Assembly: GCF_001636545.1 (NCBI RefSeq)
Contig: NZ_JFHK01000018.1
Coordinates: 1-64,000, forward strand
From: Kosmotoga arenicorallina S304
GTDB lineage: Bacteria; Thermotogota; Thermotogae; Petrotogales; Kosmotogaceae
Direction: 5' to 3'
DNA: 64,000 bases
The translations under genes and the position numbers were made by a program. The notes beneath the pieces were generated by a model, which was not told where the DNA came from, did no database searches, and saw only the letters and a list, made by a program, of their open reading frames with translations. Shown in pieces: positions 33,496 through 42,640 of the stretch (positions within the stretch are counted from its first letter, which is position 1; each line of letters begins with the position of its first letter).

Positions 33496-34338
33496 CTACC
33501 AGATATTTTTCCTTATATAGTGGCAATAAGGAGCTTTGCCTGTCTTTTCGTAGTAATCTTGGTGATAATTCTCAGCAAGCCAGAAATATCCTGCCTTCTC
33601 AACAGCAGTAGATACCGGGAATTTCTCTTTGAGCGACTCGATAGCTTTCTGCGTGATTTCCTTTTGTTCTTCGTTTGTGTAAAAAACAACGCTTTTATAT
33701 TGGTAGCCTATATCCGGTCCTTGCCTATCAACCTGTGAAAAGTCGTGGATTTCAAAGAAGTGCCTGATTATACTTTCCACATTTGCATTGAAAATCACTT
33801 CGACTGTTTCTATATGCCCTGTATAACCTGAGCAAACCTGTTCGTATGTTGGATTCTTTGTCCTTCCACCCATATATCCGACTCGTGTCTTCAACACGCC
33901 CTCAAATTCTTTCATAAGTTGCTGAACACCCCAAAAACAACCAGCTGCAAGAAATATTCTATCTATTTCCGGCTTTTCTCCATCTGTAAGGAATTCCAGA
34001 GAGGCAGAATTCACACAATGGCGAGTGTTCTTTTGTGTGAACCCTTCTCCCTCAAAAACATGGCCCAGATGAGCACCACAATTGCTGCAGGTTATCTCCG
34101 TCCTATATCCATCAGCATCTAAACTTTTCCTTACAGCACCGGGGATTTCAGCATCAAAGCTTGGCCAACCACAGCCAGAATGAAATTTATCATCAGAAGT
34201 GTAAAGCGGTATCCCACAATTCCTGCACACGTATTTTCCCTTTTCAAAATGGTCATTGTACTTTCCAGTAAAAGGTTTTTCCGTGCCTTTTTTGAACAAT
34301 ACGAACTTTTCAAATTCACTGAGTTTTCTTTTGGACAT
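33496..34338 (-). CDS. msrBA: Fused methionine sulfoxide reductase MsrB-MsrA
   Basis: 280 residues. N-terminal MsrB (1-~125): two CxxC zinc pairs (CRNCG, CSNCGAH) and catalytic Cys in RHCVNSASLEF. C-terminal MsrA (~135-280): GCFWG catalytic motif, GYMGGRTKNPTYEQVCSGYTGHIETVEV. It repairs both S- and R-sulfoxides. The B-A order is the reverse of the more common A-B fusion. Converges with the GGDEF gene, 17 bp between stops. Confidence 0.93.
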   Translation of the reverse strand: MSKRKLSEFEKFVLFKKGTEKPFTGKYNDHFEKGKYVCRNCGIPLYTSDDKFHSGCGWPSFDAEIPGAVRKSLDADGYRTEITCSNCGAHLGHVFEGEGFTQKNTRHCVNSASLEFLTDGEKPEIDRIFLAAGCFWGVQQLMKEFEGVLKTRVGYMGGRTKNPTYEQVCSGYTGHIETVEVIFNANVESIIRHFFEIHDFSQVDRQGPDIGYQYKSVVFYTNEEQKEITQKAIESLKEKFPVSTAVEKAGYFWLAENYHQDYYEKTGKAPYCHYIRKNIW

Positions 34339-34463
34339 AAAAACACCTCTTTAATAACAGCTTTAAGGTAAGACTTGTTATTTCAATCAAAAGTTTATAA
34401 AGATCTCCAAAATATTTGGTGTTCAAGCTAATGGACTGTAAAATATTTTCGGGGGTGGTTGTT

Positions 34464-35084
34464 TTGAAGGGAATTATTCTGGCTGTTCTTTTGTTTTTTG
34501 TTATTACGTCGAGCTTTGGGATGGCTGACATTTCAGCGATTTTTGAAGATTTTCACTTAGGGATAGAGATTTCCGAACTGCTTCAAAGGAACTTTACAAA
34601 TTTGGGTAGAGACAATTATACTTTCCTCTTTGGGCAGAAATTCGGTAAATTGGGTTATAGGCTTTTGAGTATCAATGTCCAGCTCAGTCCTGAACACATT
34701 GCCGACAATCCCTATATTGTGGGTGACCTAACCGGTGCAGAAGCACAGTTGCTTGCACACAGAGGATACTTTGATTACTACATCTTTGACGCAAAACTGG
34801 GATTCCTTGACTTTATCCCCATTGCAAGTTTCGGATTGGGCTATCAAAACATGATGGTTGCTAAGGAAATAGATTTATATGATTTCAAAGCTGTTACTTT
34901 GAGCGTCGGCTTAAGGATACAATGTAAATTCTTCAATATAGCATTCATAGAATTCCCTGTTGGGGACTTGTTTTTTTACTTGATTAAGAATCGAAGTGCA
35001 AAGGGTGCATTTGACAGCTTGATTATCGACTATCCAGAATGGGGATTGCTTTTCTTGTGGATAAACGTAGGGATTGAGCTTTAA
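34464..35084 (+). CDS. Secreted beta-rich protein, function unknown
   Basis: About 206 residues with a signal peptide (MKGIILAVLLFFVITSSFGMA) and alternating hydrophobic strands ending in an aromatic (LLFLWINVGIEL). It may be an outer-membrane (toga) or periplasmic beta-barrel. TTG 34464 follows GGGGGTGG; upstream ATGs would place residues before the signal peptide. The protein encoded at 54520-54963 has a similar character. Confidence 0.6.
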   Translation: MKGIILAVLLFFVITSSFGMADISAIFEDFHLGIEISELLQRNFTNLGRDNYTFLFGQKFGKLGYRLLSINVQLSPEHIADNPYIVGDLTGAEAQLLAHRGYFDYYIFDAKLGFLDFIPIASFGLGYQNMMVAKEIDLYDFKAVTLSVGLRIQCKFFNIAFIEFPVGDLFFYLIKNRSAKGAFDSLIIDYPEWGLLFLWINVGIEL

Positions 35085-35104
35085 TATGCTGATAAAACTA
35101 AAAA

Positions 35105-35129
35105 AAACGGCTTGCAAAACACAAGCCGT
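35105..35129. terminator. Bidirectional terminator
   Basis: AACGGCTTG-caaaaca-CAAGCCGTT between convergent genes, with A and T tracts on both sides. Confidence 0.8.
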
Positions 35130-35142
35130 TATTATTGGGAAG

Positions 35143-36240
35143 TTAAATCAAAAACTTTCCGTCTTTGTAGATCAGTTCGCTATCTGCGTAGATTTCACCG
35201 CCATCTCTCATATCACAGAGCATATCCCAGTGGATGTCTGATTCGTTTTTTCCGCCTGTTTCGGGGAATGCTCTTCCCAAGGCCAGATGTACCGTGCCGC
35301 CGATTTTTTCGTCAAAAAGCATATTCTTGGTGAATTTAGTTATGTTGTAATTGGTTCCCATTGCCACTTCACCAACGTAACGCGCTCCCTTTATCTCGAG
35401 CAATTTTTCAAGTAGATCCCGCCCCTTGGAGGCCTCTGCTTTTACCACTTTTCCATCCTCAAAAGTCAACCTTATATCTTCAATTTCACGCCCCTGGAAG
35501 ATACCGGGGAAAGAGAAACGTATATGGCCATTCACGGTATCTTCAACAGGACCTGTGAAGACTTCCCCGGATGGGAAGTTAGCATGTCCATCGCTGTTTA
35601 TCCATTTTCGTCCTTCTATGCTCATTTCAATGTCTGTGTCTTTGGAAACTATTCTGAGATGTTTTTTGGCGTTCAAGAAATCAACGTATTTTTGTTGTCG
35701 GTCGTGGATTTTCTTCCATTCCGCAACGGGGTCGTCGCTGTCGAGATGGCAGGCAGTATAAACGAAATCCTCATATTCGCTTAGAGACATGGAAGCTTCC
35801 TGGGCTTCAGCTTCAGTCGGGAATAGAGTTCCGCACCATCTCATTTCTCCTTTTCCCATGCGTTCAAAAAAGACCTTGGTGAGTTCGCTTCTCCCCTCTG
35901 CACTTTTTTTCAAATTTTCCGGGGGAACGTTGCTAAGGTTTCTCGTATTTGTGCTTCCCCAGATTGAAAGAAAGGCGTCAGCTGTTTTGGCAACAACCAT
36001 TACGCTTTCTGGAAGATATCCCAGTTGCTCATCGTTTCCGTGCTTTAAGTGCATTTCACCCAAAGTTGGATCATCTATCAGCACTTGAACAAGAGCGCCT
36101 GCCTTGAGTGCTTCCAGATAAACTGCTCTGATCAAAGGAAGCACGGCAATACTGCCTTCCATAAAGAATTTCTCCCCGGGTTTCAAAGCGAGCGAGTAAT
36201 TCACCAGAACCTTCGCATGTTTGGCGATTCTTTCATCCAT
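35143..36240 (-). CDS. M29 family aminopeptidase
   Basis: 365-residue thermophilic aminopeptidase T/PepS-type metalloenzyme. Typical N-terminus (AKVLVNYSLALKPGEKFFMEGS) and metal-binding region with GEVAMGTN and HLALGRAFPETGGKNESDIHWDMLCDM (His, Glu, Asp ligands). Cytoplasmic, two-metal exopeptidase. GAGGGGGTATAGAA precedes ATG 36240. Length slightly below the usual ~410. Confidence 0.9.
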   Translation of the reverse strand: MDERIAKHAKVLVNYSLALKPGEKFFMEGSIAVLPLIRAVYLEALKAGALVQVLIDDPTLGEMHLKHGNDEQLGYLPESVMVVAKTADAFLSIWGSTNTRNLSNVPPENLKKSAEGRSELTKVFFERMGKGEMRWCGTLFPTEAEAQEASMSLSEYEDFVYTACHLDSDDPVAEWKKIHDRQQKYVDFLNAKKHLRIVSKDTDIEMSIEGRKWINSDGHANFPSGEVFTGPVEDTVNGHIRFSFPGIFQGREIEDIRLTFEDGKVVKAEASKGRDLLEKLLEIKGARYVGEVAMGTNYNITKFTKNMLFDEKIGGTVHLALGRAFPETGGKNESDIHWDMLCDMRDGGEIYADSELIYKDGKFLI

Positions 36241-36366
36241 TTCTATACCCCCTCTTCATCAGGCAATCAAGTATAGCATAGCCTTCTTTGTCAAAACTAA
36301 TTTTCTTGGTAATTAGTGTATTATGATAATGGCTACCAGTAGAACATCGGCAAAGGGGGAAATGAT

Positions 36367-37755
36367 ATGTCCTTTGAGATCCTTGGCGTGGTGGAAGGTT
36401 TTTATGGAAAACCGTGGTCTATGGAAGAGCGTGAGGAGATTATAAACTTTATCGGGGAACGCGGATACAACTTATACATATACGCTCCAAAAGACGATGA
36501 GCTTCACAGATTCAAATGGCGAGAGCCTTATTCAACAGAATTCATGGAGGCTTTTAAAAGGCTGGTTGATGTCGGGGAAAAATCAGGGGTAGCTGTTTCG
36601 GTTGCTATCAGCCCCGGTCTGTCGGTGAGCTATTCAAGCGATGAAGACCTTTCCGCTATTGTAAATAAGTATCTCAGCTTTGCCAAGCTTGGTGTTGAAA
36701 CTTTTGGACTTTTCTATGATGATATTCCCCCTGCATTGTTCAATAGGGACGACAAGAAGCATTTCGCCACCCTTGCAGAAGCACAGGCTTATTTTGCAAA
36801 CATGGTTATGAAAAAGCTGCAAAAGAAATTGAAGCATTTAACGTTCATAGTTTGCCCCACAGAGTATCACAAAAACCCCGATTCTCTGTATTTGAAAGAA
36901 TTGTCTGAAAAACTCAATCCCGATGCCAAAATTATGTGGACAGGCCCTCAGGTGTGTTCGATGAACATTCCCGTTTCAGACGCAATGGCTTTTAAAGAAT
37001 CAACAGGTCGAGAACCGCTCTATTGGGACAATTATCCGGTTAATGACAGCTATATGATTCCAGAACTCCATGTTGGCCCTTACACGGGACGCTCACCAGA
37101 ACTTTCGGAAAATTCCTCGGGGATAGTGCTCAACCCTATGATACAGCCCATGGCGTCAAAAGTCGCACTGGGATGTGCAGCGAAGTTTTTTTCAGACCCA
37201 TGGAACTATACCCCTGAAGAAGCGTGGAAAGAGACAATTCAGGAGCTCTTCGGAGAGCTATCCGATGCTTTTGAACACTTTGCATTATACAATATGCAAA
37301 GCCCACTACACCTGGCTGAATCAGAAAAGCCAAAGGAAATAGTGGAAAGTTTCAAGGCTGCTTATACCAATGGAAATTGGGAAAAGGCATTAACCATTCT
37401 TAAAAATGAGGGGCAGGCGATGGTATCAGGTGGAGAGAAGCTCTTGAATAATCTTGATGGCAAGCTTGTTCGGGAGATTTCTCCGTGGCTGAAAGATTAT
37501 ATTGCATGGGGAAAACTATTGCTGAAAGCAGTAGAGATTTTAAAAAGCCGGGACGCGCTTTTTGATTTCATGGGTGAAAATAAAGAAAAAGCTGAAAGTC
37601 TTCGAAAAACGCTTGAAGAAGCAGAAACACAACTAAAAGCTCAGACACCGCAAAATACGTTGCTGTCGTGTTCAGCTTACAGGGATTTCATCTCGGAACT
37701 ATGCACACGCACAAAGGGAGCATTTTATCTTTATTATAGAGACTGGCAACATTGA
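36367..37755 (+). CDS. GH84 beta-N-acetylhexosaminidase (O-GlcNAcase-like)
   Basis: 462 residues. The N-terminus GVVEGFYGKPWSMEEREEIINFIGERGYNLYIYAPKDD is diagnostic of GH84, and the two adjacent catalytic Asp are D118-D119 in LFYDDIP. Family members use substrate-assisted catalysis on N-acetylhexosaminides. No signal peptide, so it acts inside the cell, perhaps on imported amino-sugar oligosaccharides. The C-terminal ~150 residues are helical. AAAGGGGGAAATGAT precedes ATG 36367. No linked transporter. Confidence 0.88.
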   Translation: MSFEILGVVEGFYGKPWSMEEREEIINFIGERGYNLYIYAPKDDELHRFKWREPYSTEFMEAFKRLVDVGEKSGVAVSVAISPGLSVSYSSDEDLSAIVNKYLSFAKLGVETFGLFYDDIPPALFNRDDKKHFATLAEAQAYFANMVMKKLQKKLKHLTFIVCPTEYHKNPDSLYLKELSEKLNPDAKIMWTGPQVCSMNIPVSDAMAFKESTGREPLYWDNYPVNDSYMIPELHVGPYTGRSPELSENSSGIVLNPMIQPMASKVALGCAAKFFSDPWNYTPEEAWKETIQELFGELSDAFEHFALYNMQSPLHLAESEKPKEIVESFKAAYTNGNWEKALTILKNEGQAMVSGGEKLLNNLDGKLVREISPWLKDYIAWGKLLLKAVEILKSRDALFDFMGENKEKAESLRKTLEEAETQLKAQTPQNTLLSCSAYRDFISELCTRTKGAFYLYYRDWQH

Positions 37756-37778
37756 GCTTTAGAACTCGCAGTTGCCTG

Positions 37779-37901
37779 TGATAGAATTTCATTGAAACCA
37801 CTTTCGAAGGGTGATAAGATGCGCAGATAATTCCACCTTCTAAAAAGCACCAAAACCCAAATGGCAATAGCCATCTATTTTTCCATTGGAGGTGGAATTA
37901 T
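37779..37901 (+). promoter_or_regulatory. Leader with ribosome-binding-site-sequestering helix upstream of the ABC-F gene
   Basis: Extended -10 promoter TGA-TAGAAT (37779-37787), a three-codon ORF (37819-37830), then a 14-bp helix: 37827-37840 (ATAATTCCACCTTC) pairs with 37888-37901 (GGAGGTGGAATTAT), one G-U pair. It covers the GGAGGT binding site and the first bases of the start codon of the ABC-F gene. The 5' arm overlaps the stop codon of the short ORF. Inside the loop is a small hairpin ATGGC-aata-GCCAT followed by CTATTTTT. This is the layout of ribosome-controlled attenuation. Confidence 0.7.
37819..37830 (+). CDS. Leader peptide Met-Arg-Arg-stop
   Basis: ATG CGC AGA TAA with AAGGGTG five bases upstream. 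Its stop codon lies in the 5' arm of the sequestering helix, so a ribosome on these codons would open that helix. Very short stall ORFs are known for antibiotic-inducible genes. The assignment is inferred from architecture. Confidence 0.45.
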   Translation: MRR

Positions 37902-39576
37902 GCTTCACATAAAAGGACTTCATTTTTCTTTCGGCGCTACTGACGTGCTTAAAGGTGTTGATATGGATATACTTCCCGGCGAGGTAGTTGCTTTGCTTGG
38001 CGCAAATGGTTCTGGCAAGACAACATTGCTCAACCTTATCAGAGGAGTTTTGAGACCTTATTCCGGTTCTATCGTTTTGGAGAATAACGTGAAACCCTCC
38101 TATCTTCCTCAGGAAACCCCTTCTTTTGAAGGTACAGCTATGGAGTATTTATTGGAGAGCTTCCCGGAAATAAAAGGGATCTTCCAGAAGCTTTCATCAC
38201 TTCCAGTGAACTCAGAGGATTACCCGGATCTAATAAACAAATATAACGATCTGGGCGGATTTGAACTTGAGAGGAAAATCGAGTCTGAGATCTCAAAATA
38301 CGGTTTTGTAGATGAAGACCTTCAAAAGCCTTTTCTAGCTTTTTCTATGGGTCAGCAGAGATTGTGGGCGATCCTGCGAGTCTTTTTGGCGGGGGCAAAC
38401 CTTTATCTGCTCGATGAACCTACGAATCACCTCGACCTGCAAATGTGTCAAAGGCTGGAAAAGATTATTCTTGAGTTCAGGTCAAAAAGGTTTTCAATTC
38501 TTCTCGTGAGCCATGACAGGCTTTTGATCGATAGAGTTGCAGACAGAAGTTATTTTCTGAAAAATGGAACGGCTTTTGCGGTTAGTGGAGGCTATTCCCT
38601 GATGCTTTCACACCTGAAGAGCGATTTCGAATCCAGGCTAAAAAGCGCAAAAGAAATAGAGAGAAAAATAAAGCAGCTTGAACTCGAAGTTTCCAGAAGA
38701 GCTTCCTGGTCGGCGAGCAAAGAAGCCCAGAAGAAATTTGCAGACAAGGTGATGAATAAGGGTTACATCGGGCATAAAGCCGCTAAGCTCGCAAAACGTG
38801 CTAAAGCGGTGCAAAATAGATCCCGGAAATTAATCGAAGAACTGAAAGAGAAAAAGCCCTTTGTGGAAAAGCCGGTTGAGATAAAACTGCCTTCATACAT
38901 TGTAGCTAACAGAAGGCTGCTTTCAAGCACTAATTTGAGTTTCTCTTATGGAAACAAAGCAGTATTTGAAAATGTAGACTTTGAATTGTCCACAAAAGAC
39001 CGTGTTGTTCTAATAGGTTCCAACGGATGTGGAAAGACCACTTTGGTGAAGTGCTTTGTTGGCGAACTTGATCCAGTAGGTGAGTTGTACAGAAATGACA
39101 ATATCAGATGGGAATACATTCCCCAGGATGTTAGGACTTTCTTTAGAGCTGGTAACTTGCTGGATAACCTCAGGGTTTCAGATATCGATGAGTTGCAGTT
39201 AAGGCAAGCACTTGGAGCGGCAGGTTTCAGGAAAGACAAAGTTTTGCAGAAAATCGATTCGCTGAGCTATGGGGAGCTCATGAGAGCGGCTATTCTTAAG
39301 TCAATGCTTAGAGAAACTGAATTCCTCTTTCTCGATGAACCTACAAACCATCTGGACATAGAATCTCTGGAGCTTCTCGACGAATTACTAAAAAGGTTTC
39401 CCGGAGGTTTTCTTGCAATAAGCCATGACAGGCACTTCATAGCCACCCATGGAAACAAACTATATTCTTTTGAAGGTGGGAACGTAAAGCTCTTGTTTGA
39501 GGAAACACGTTTGGACATTACTGAATTCCAGAAAACAATAGAGATAATCACCCCACAAGATGATGAAGATAGGTGA
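37900..39576 (+). CDS. ABC-F family ATPase, ribosome-protection (ARE) like
   Basis: 558 residues, two ATPase domains without membrane segments. Walker A GANGSGKTT and GSNGCGKTT, signatures FSMGQQRL and LSYGELMR, Walker B LYLLDEPTNHLD and FLFLDEPTNHLD. The interdomain linker (~240-345) contains RRASWSASKEAQKKF ... KGYIGHKAAKLAKRAKAVQNR, which resembles Lsa/Vga-type antibiotic-resistance ABC-F proteins. Likely binds the ribosomal E-site and dislodges drugs or rescues stalled ribosomes. The start ATG 37900 is paired in the leader helix. Confidence 0.88.
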   Translation: MLHIKGLHFSFGATDVLKGVDMDILPGEVVALLGANGSGKTTLLNLIRGVLRPYSGSIVLENNVKPSYLPQETPSFEGTAMEYLLESFPEIKGIFQKLSSLPVNSEDYPDLINKYNDLGGFELERKIESEISKYGFVDEDLQKPFLAFSMGQQRLWAILRVFLAGANLYLLDEPTNHLDLQMCQRLEKIILEFRSKRFSILLVSHDRLLIDRVADRSYFLKNGTAFAVSGGYSLMLSHLKSDFESRLKSAKEIERKIKQLELEVSRRASWSASKEAQKKFADKVMNKGYIGHKAAKLAKRAKAVQNRSRKLIEELKEKKPFVEKPVEIKLPSYIVANRRLLSSTNLSFSYGNKAVFENVDFELSTKDRVVLIGSNGCGKTTLVKCFVGELDPVGELYRNDNIRWEYIPQDVRTFFRAGNLLDNLRVSDIDELQLRQALGAAGFRKDKVLQKIDSLSYGELMRAAILKSMLRETEFLFLDEPTNHLDIESLELLDELLKRFPGGFLAISHDRHFIATHGNKLYSFEGGNVKLLFEETRLDITEFQKTIEIITPQDDEDR

Positions 39577-39641
39577 AATTTGGAAAAGCAATACTCTAAG
39601 AAATATAATCGATTATGGTAAGAGGAGAAGGAGGGGATATG

Positions 39642-40292
39642 ATGAAAATTTTTCTGGATACGGCGAATCTCGAAGAAATAAAAACAGCAGCAGACTGGGG
39701 AATTATTGACGGTGTTACGACAAATCCCACGCTTGTTGCGCGTGAAGGTGTTCCATTCCATGAGAGGGTAAAAGAGATATGTGAAGTTGTCAAAGGACCT
39801 GTCTCCGCTGAGGTTACAGCCCTTGATTATCAAGGAATGGTTAAAGAAGCCAGGGAGCTTGCAAAACTCAGCGAATATGTCGTGGTGAAGATACCCATGA
39901 CCCCGGATGGCATAAAAGCGGTAAAGAAACTTTCAGGCGAAGGAATAAAAACAAATGTGACCCTCATTTTTTCACCTTCACAGGCCTTGCTCGCCATGAA
40001 AGCGGGTGCGACTTATATAAGTCCTTTTGTTGGAAGGCTGGATGACATTTCCAACGAAGGTATGAAAATCGTCGAAGAGATCCTGCAAATCATCTACAAT
40101 TACGATTTCGATACGGAAGTGATAGTAGCCAGCGTGCGCCATCCAATGCACATCGTCGAAGCGGCTTTACTGGGAGCACATATTGTGACAACGCCTTTCA
40201 AATCGCTTCAGGCGTTGTTCAGGCATCCCCTCACTGATATAGGGATAGAAAGGTTCATGAATGATTGGAAGAAATACAAAGAGCAGTTTTGA
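39642..40292 (+). CDS. tal: Transaldolase, TalC/fructose-6-phosphate aldolase type
   Basis: 216-residue short transaldolase. N-terminal [21 protein letters not shown], Schiff-base Lys83 in [11 protein letters not shown] and the [15 protein letters not shown] segment. Enzyme of the non-oxidative pentose phosphate pathway; the short form is usual in Thermotogae. GGAGGGGATATG precedes ATG 39642; ATG 39639 is equally possible. Confidence 0.92.
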   Translation: MKIFLDTANLEEIKTAADWGIIDGVTTNPTLVAREGVPFHERVKEICEVVKGPVSAEVTALDYQGMVKEARELAKLSEYVVVKIPMTPDGIKAVKKLSGEGIKTNVTLIFSPSQALLAMKAGATYISPFVGRLDDISNEGMKIVEEILQIIYNYDFDTEVIVASVRHPMHIVEAALLGAHIVTTPFKSLQALFRHPLTDIGIERFMNDWKKYKEQF

Positions 40293-40321
40293 TTAATTCA
40301 GTTTTCATAGGAGGCGGTAAA

Positions 40322-41485
40322 ATGTACAACTTCAAAGCGTTTTTACCCACAAAGCTGGTCTTTGGGGCAAAGGCTGTAGAAAAATTACCAAAAGAGGTAA
40401 AAAAGCTTGGAACTAAGGCAATGATTGTTACCGGCAGGCATAGCACAAAAAAATCAGGTCTGCTTGACCGGGTTTTAACTTTGTTGAAAGGTGCAGATAT
40501 TTCAACTGTGGTTTATGACAGGATAACACCTAACCCAACAACGGAACAGGTAAACGAAGCAGCTGATATCGCTAAAAAAGAGGGAGTCCAATTTGTAATT
40601 GGTCTTGGTGGGGGGAGCCCCATAGATAGTGCCAAATGCATTGCGATTGCTACGACGAATGAAGGTGGGATCTGGGATTACGTAAAAGTTGGTGGGGGTA
40701 AAAAGCCAAAAAGCGCTTTGCCCATAGTCGCAATTCCCACGACTCATGGCACGGGGACTGAGGCTGACCCCTTTGCTGTGATAACAAATCCCGAAACGAA
40801 GACAAAAATCGGAATAGGTTATGATGTGATTTTCCCATCGGTATCTCTGATTGACCCCGAGGTTATGCTTACACTCCCAAAGAACCAAACGGCCTATACA
40901 TCTATGGACGCTTTCTATCATTCAATAGAGGCTTTTCTCAACAAAAACGCGAATCCATATTCCGACCTTCTGGCAATTGATTCCATGAAACGTATAATAA
41001 GTAATTTGCCAATTGCCTATGAGGACGGACTTGATATTAATGCGAGAACAGAATTGACCTGGGCCAACACAGAAGCAGGCATAACAGAAACACTTACTGG
41101 CGTTATAGCTAACCATGCCATAGAACATGGAATAAGCGGTTACTATCCTCATATTGCCCATGGCTTCGGGCTCTGTATCACAGGGCCTTACCTTTTTGAA
41201 CATATTTTTGATTTTGTTTTTGAAAGACTTGCGCGTGTAGGCAGAGAGGTTTTCGGGATATACGAATGCGATGACAAAAGAGCTGCCCGAATGATGATAG
41301 GTAAGTTAAAGGACTTTCAGGAACGCTTCGGGCTGAACAAGAAGCTCTCCGCACTGGGAGTTGAAAAAGGAACACTCGGGGATATGGTGGAAACTTCTTA
41401 TAACGCAATGTATGGAGTAATCGAGACCACACCGGGCGACCTGAAAAAAGAAGACCTTTTTAAAATACTTGAAAGAGCCTTTTGA
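40322..41485 (+). CDS. Iron-containing alcohol dehydrogenase
   Basis: 387 residues. Family signatures: GLGGGSPIDSAKCIA (NAD(P) binding), TTHGTGTEADPFAVI, and metal ligands in DAFYHSIEAF and HAIEHGISGYYPHIAHGFGL. Similar to NAD(P)H-dependent butanol or aldehyde reductases; a fermentative redox role is likely. TAGGAGGCGGTAAA precedes ATG 40322. Ends at a strong terminator. Confidence 0.9.
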   Translation: MYNFKAFLPTKLVFGAKAVEKLPKEVKKLGTKAMIVTGRHSTKKSGLLDRVLTLLKGADISTVVYDRITPNPTTEQVNEAADIAKKEGVQFVIGLGGGSPIDSAKCIAIATTNEGGIWDYVKVGGGKKPKSALPIVAIPTTHGTGTEADPFAVITNPETKTKIGIGYDVIFPSVSLIDPEVMLTLPKNQTAYTSMDAFYHSIEAFLNKNANPYSDLLAIDSMKRIISNLPIAYEDGLDINARTELTWANTEAGITETLTGVIANHAIEHGISGYYPHIAHGFGLCITGPYLFEHIFDFVFERLARVGREVFGIYECDDKRAARMMIGKLKDFQERFGLNKKLSALGVEKGTLGDMVETSYNAMYGVIETTPGDLKKEDLFKILERAF

Positions 41486-41518
41486 CAAATTAAGGCATAA
41501 AAAATTCTTGTATTTACA

Positions 41519-41541
41519 AGCCCCCTTTCGGGGGCTTTTTT
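41519..41541 (+). terminator. Rho-independent terminator
   Basis: AAGCCCCC-tttc-GGGGGCTTTTTT. Confidence 0.9.
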
Positions 41542-41623
41542 AATTTGGTTAGAAAAAGAAATCTATTCAGAGCTAATTGCCTAAGAGCAGAGCTAATGGA
41601 AAATAAACGACCGAATAAGAATT

Positions 41624-41669
41624 TTGATAATGCTGAACAAGGCATTATAATTAACTTGTTAACGTTAAC
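41624..41669 (+). promoter_or_regulatory. Promoter and LacI-type operator of the galactoside operon
   Basis: TTGATA (41624-41629), 16-bp spacer, TATAAT (41646-41651), then the perfect palindrome GTTAACGTTAAC (41658-41669) with a central CG as in LacI-family operators, just before the GGAGG of the regulator gene. Fits autorepression and induction of the whole operon. Confidence 0.75.
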
Positions 41670-41680
41670 GGAGGTGGCAG

Positions 41681-42628
41681 ATGAAGCGTCCTACACTGAA
41701 AGATGTTGCCCAAAAAGCCGGTACTTCTCTTATGACGGTTTCCCGGGTGGTTAACAACAGGCCGGGTGTAAGTGATGAAACAAAGGCAAAGATAATGAAA
41801 GCGATAGAAGAACTCGGTTATAGGCCACATTCAGATGCGCGTTCTCTTAGGGTAGGAAAAACTGGACGAATAGGTGTGGTGGTTTCGGATATTCGAAATC
41901 CTTTTTATGCAGAAATGGTTGGCGATATTGAAGACCTTGCCGAAAAAACAGGGATGACGGTTATCGTAACCGATACCGAAAGAAAGCTGCAGCAGGAGCA
42001 GAGAGCACTTGAAACCCTTTACAACAGTGGTGTGGATTCTATCATTATTGCTCCCGAAGGTTATAGTGTTGAACATCTTGAATCGTACAAGAAAAAAGGG
42101 ATAAATATAGTTTCTTTTGGTGTCCATTGCCCTGAAGGGAATTTCTCTGAAGTCTGGATTGACGAAATCGAAGGCGCCAGGAAGGTTGGTAAATATCTAT
42201 TGAAACGGGGAGTCAAAAGGGTGGTTCTGATTATGGGAAATCCCAGAAAATTTACGACTTCCGGAAGGACGGAGGGTTTCATTCAAGGCTTTGGAAAGGT
42301 TCCAGATTATATTTTGCATCTACCAGTGAACTGGCAAAGCTCTTATAATGCTGTCATCGAAATGAAAAAACTTCCAGAAGCTTTTTTCTGCTATAACGAC
42401 CTTATGGCTCTTGGGGTTATAAAAGCCCTCAGGGAAAAGGGAGCTGTTCCGGGAAAAGATGTCGCTGTTGTCGGGTACGATGATGTTTTTTTTGCAGAAA
42501 TAAGCGCTTTGACCACAGTTCGAATAGACAAGTCAAAAATGGTAAATACCGCTTTTACACTGGCGCTAAGTGATAATGTTGAAAAAATCAAGTTCGTTCC
42601 TAAACTCATTTTGCGCAAGAGCGCATAG
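41681..42628 (+). CDS. LacI family transcriptional regulator
   Basis: 315 residues. N-terminal HTH (TLKDVAQKAGTSLMTVSRVVNNRPGVSDETKAKIMKAIEELGYRPHSDARSLR) with hinge helix, then a periplasmic-binding-protein-like sugar sensor domain. GGAGGTGGCAG precedes ATG 41681. Controls the binding protein, permeases and GH42 that follow; the inducer is probably a galactoside. Confidence 0.93.
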   Translation: MKRPTLKDVAQKAGTSLMTVSRVVNNRPGVSDETKAKIMKAIEELGYRPHSDARSLRVGKTGRIGVVVSDIRNPFYAEMVGDIEDLAEKTGMTVIVTDTERKLQQEQRALETLYNSGVDSIIIAPEGYSVEHLESYKKKGINIVSFGVHCPEGNFSEVWIDEIEGARKVGKYLLKRGVKRVVLIMGNPRKFTTSGRTEGFIQGFGKVPDYILHLPVNWQSSYNAVIEMKKLPEAFFCYNDLMALGVIKALREKGAVPGKDVAVVGYDDVFFAEISALTTVRIDKSKMVNTAFTLALSDNVEKIKFVPKLILRKSA

Positions 42629-42640
42629 GAGGTGGGTAGT

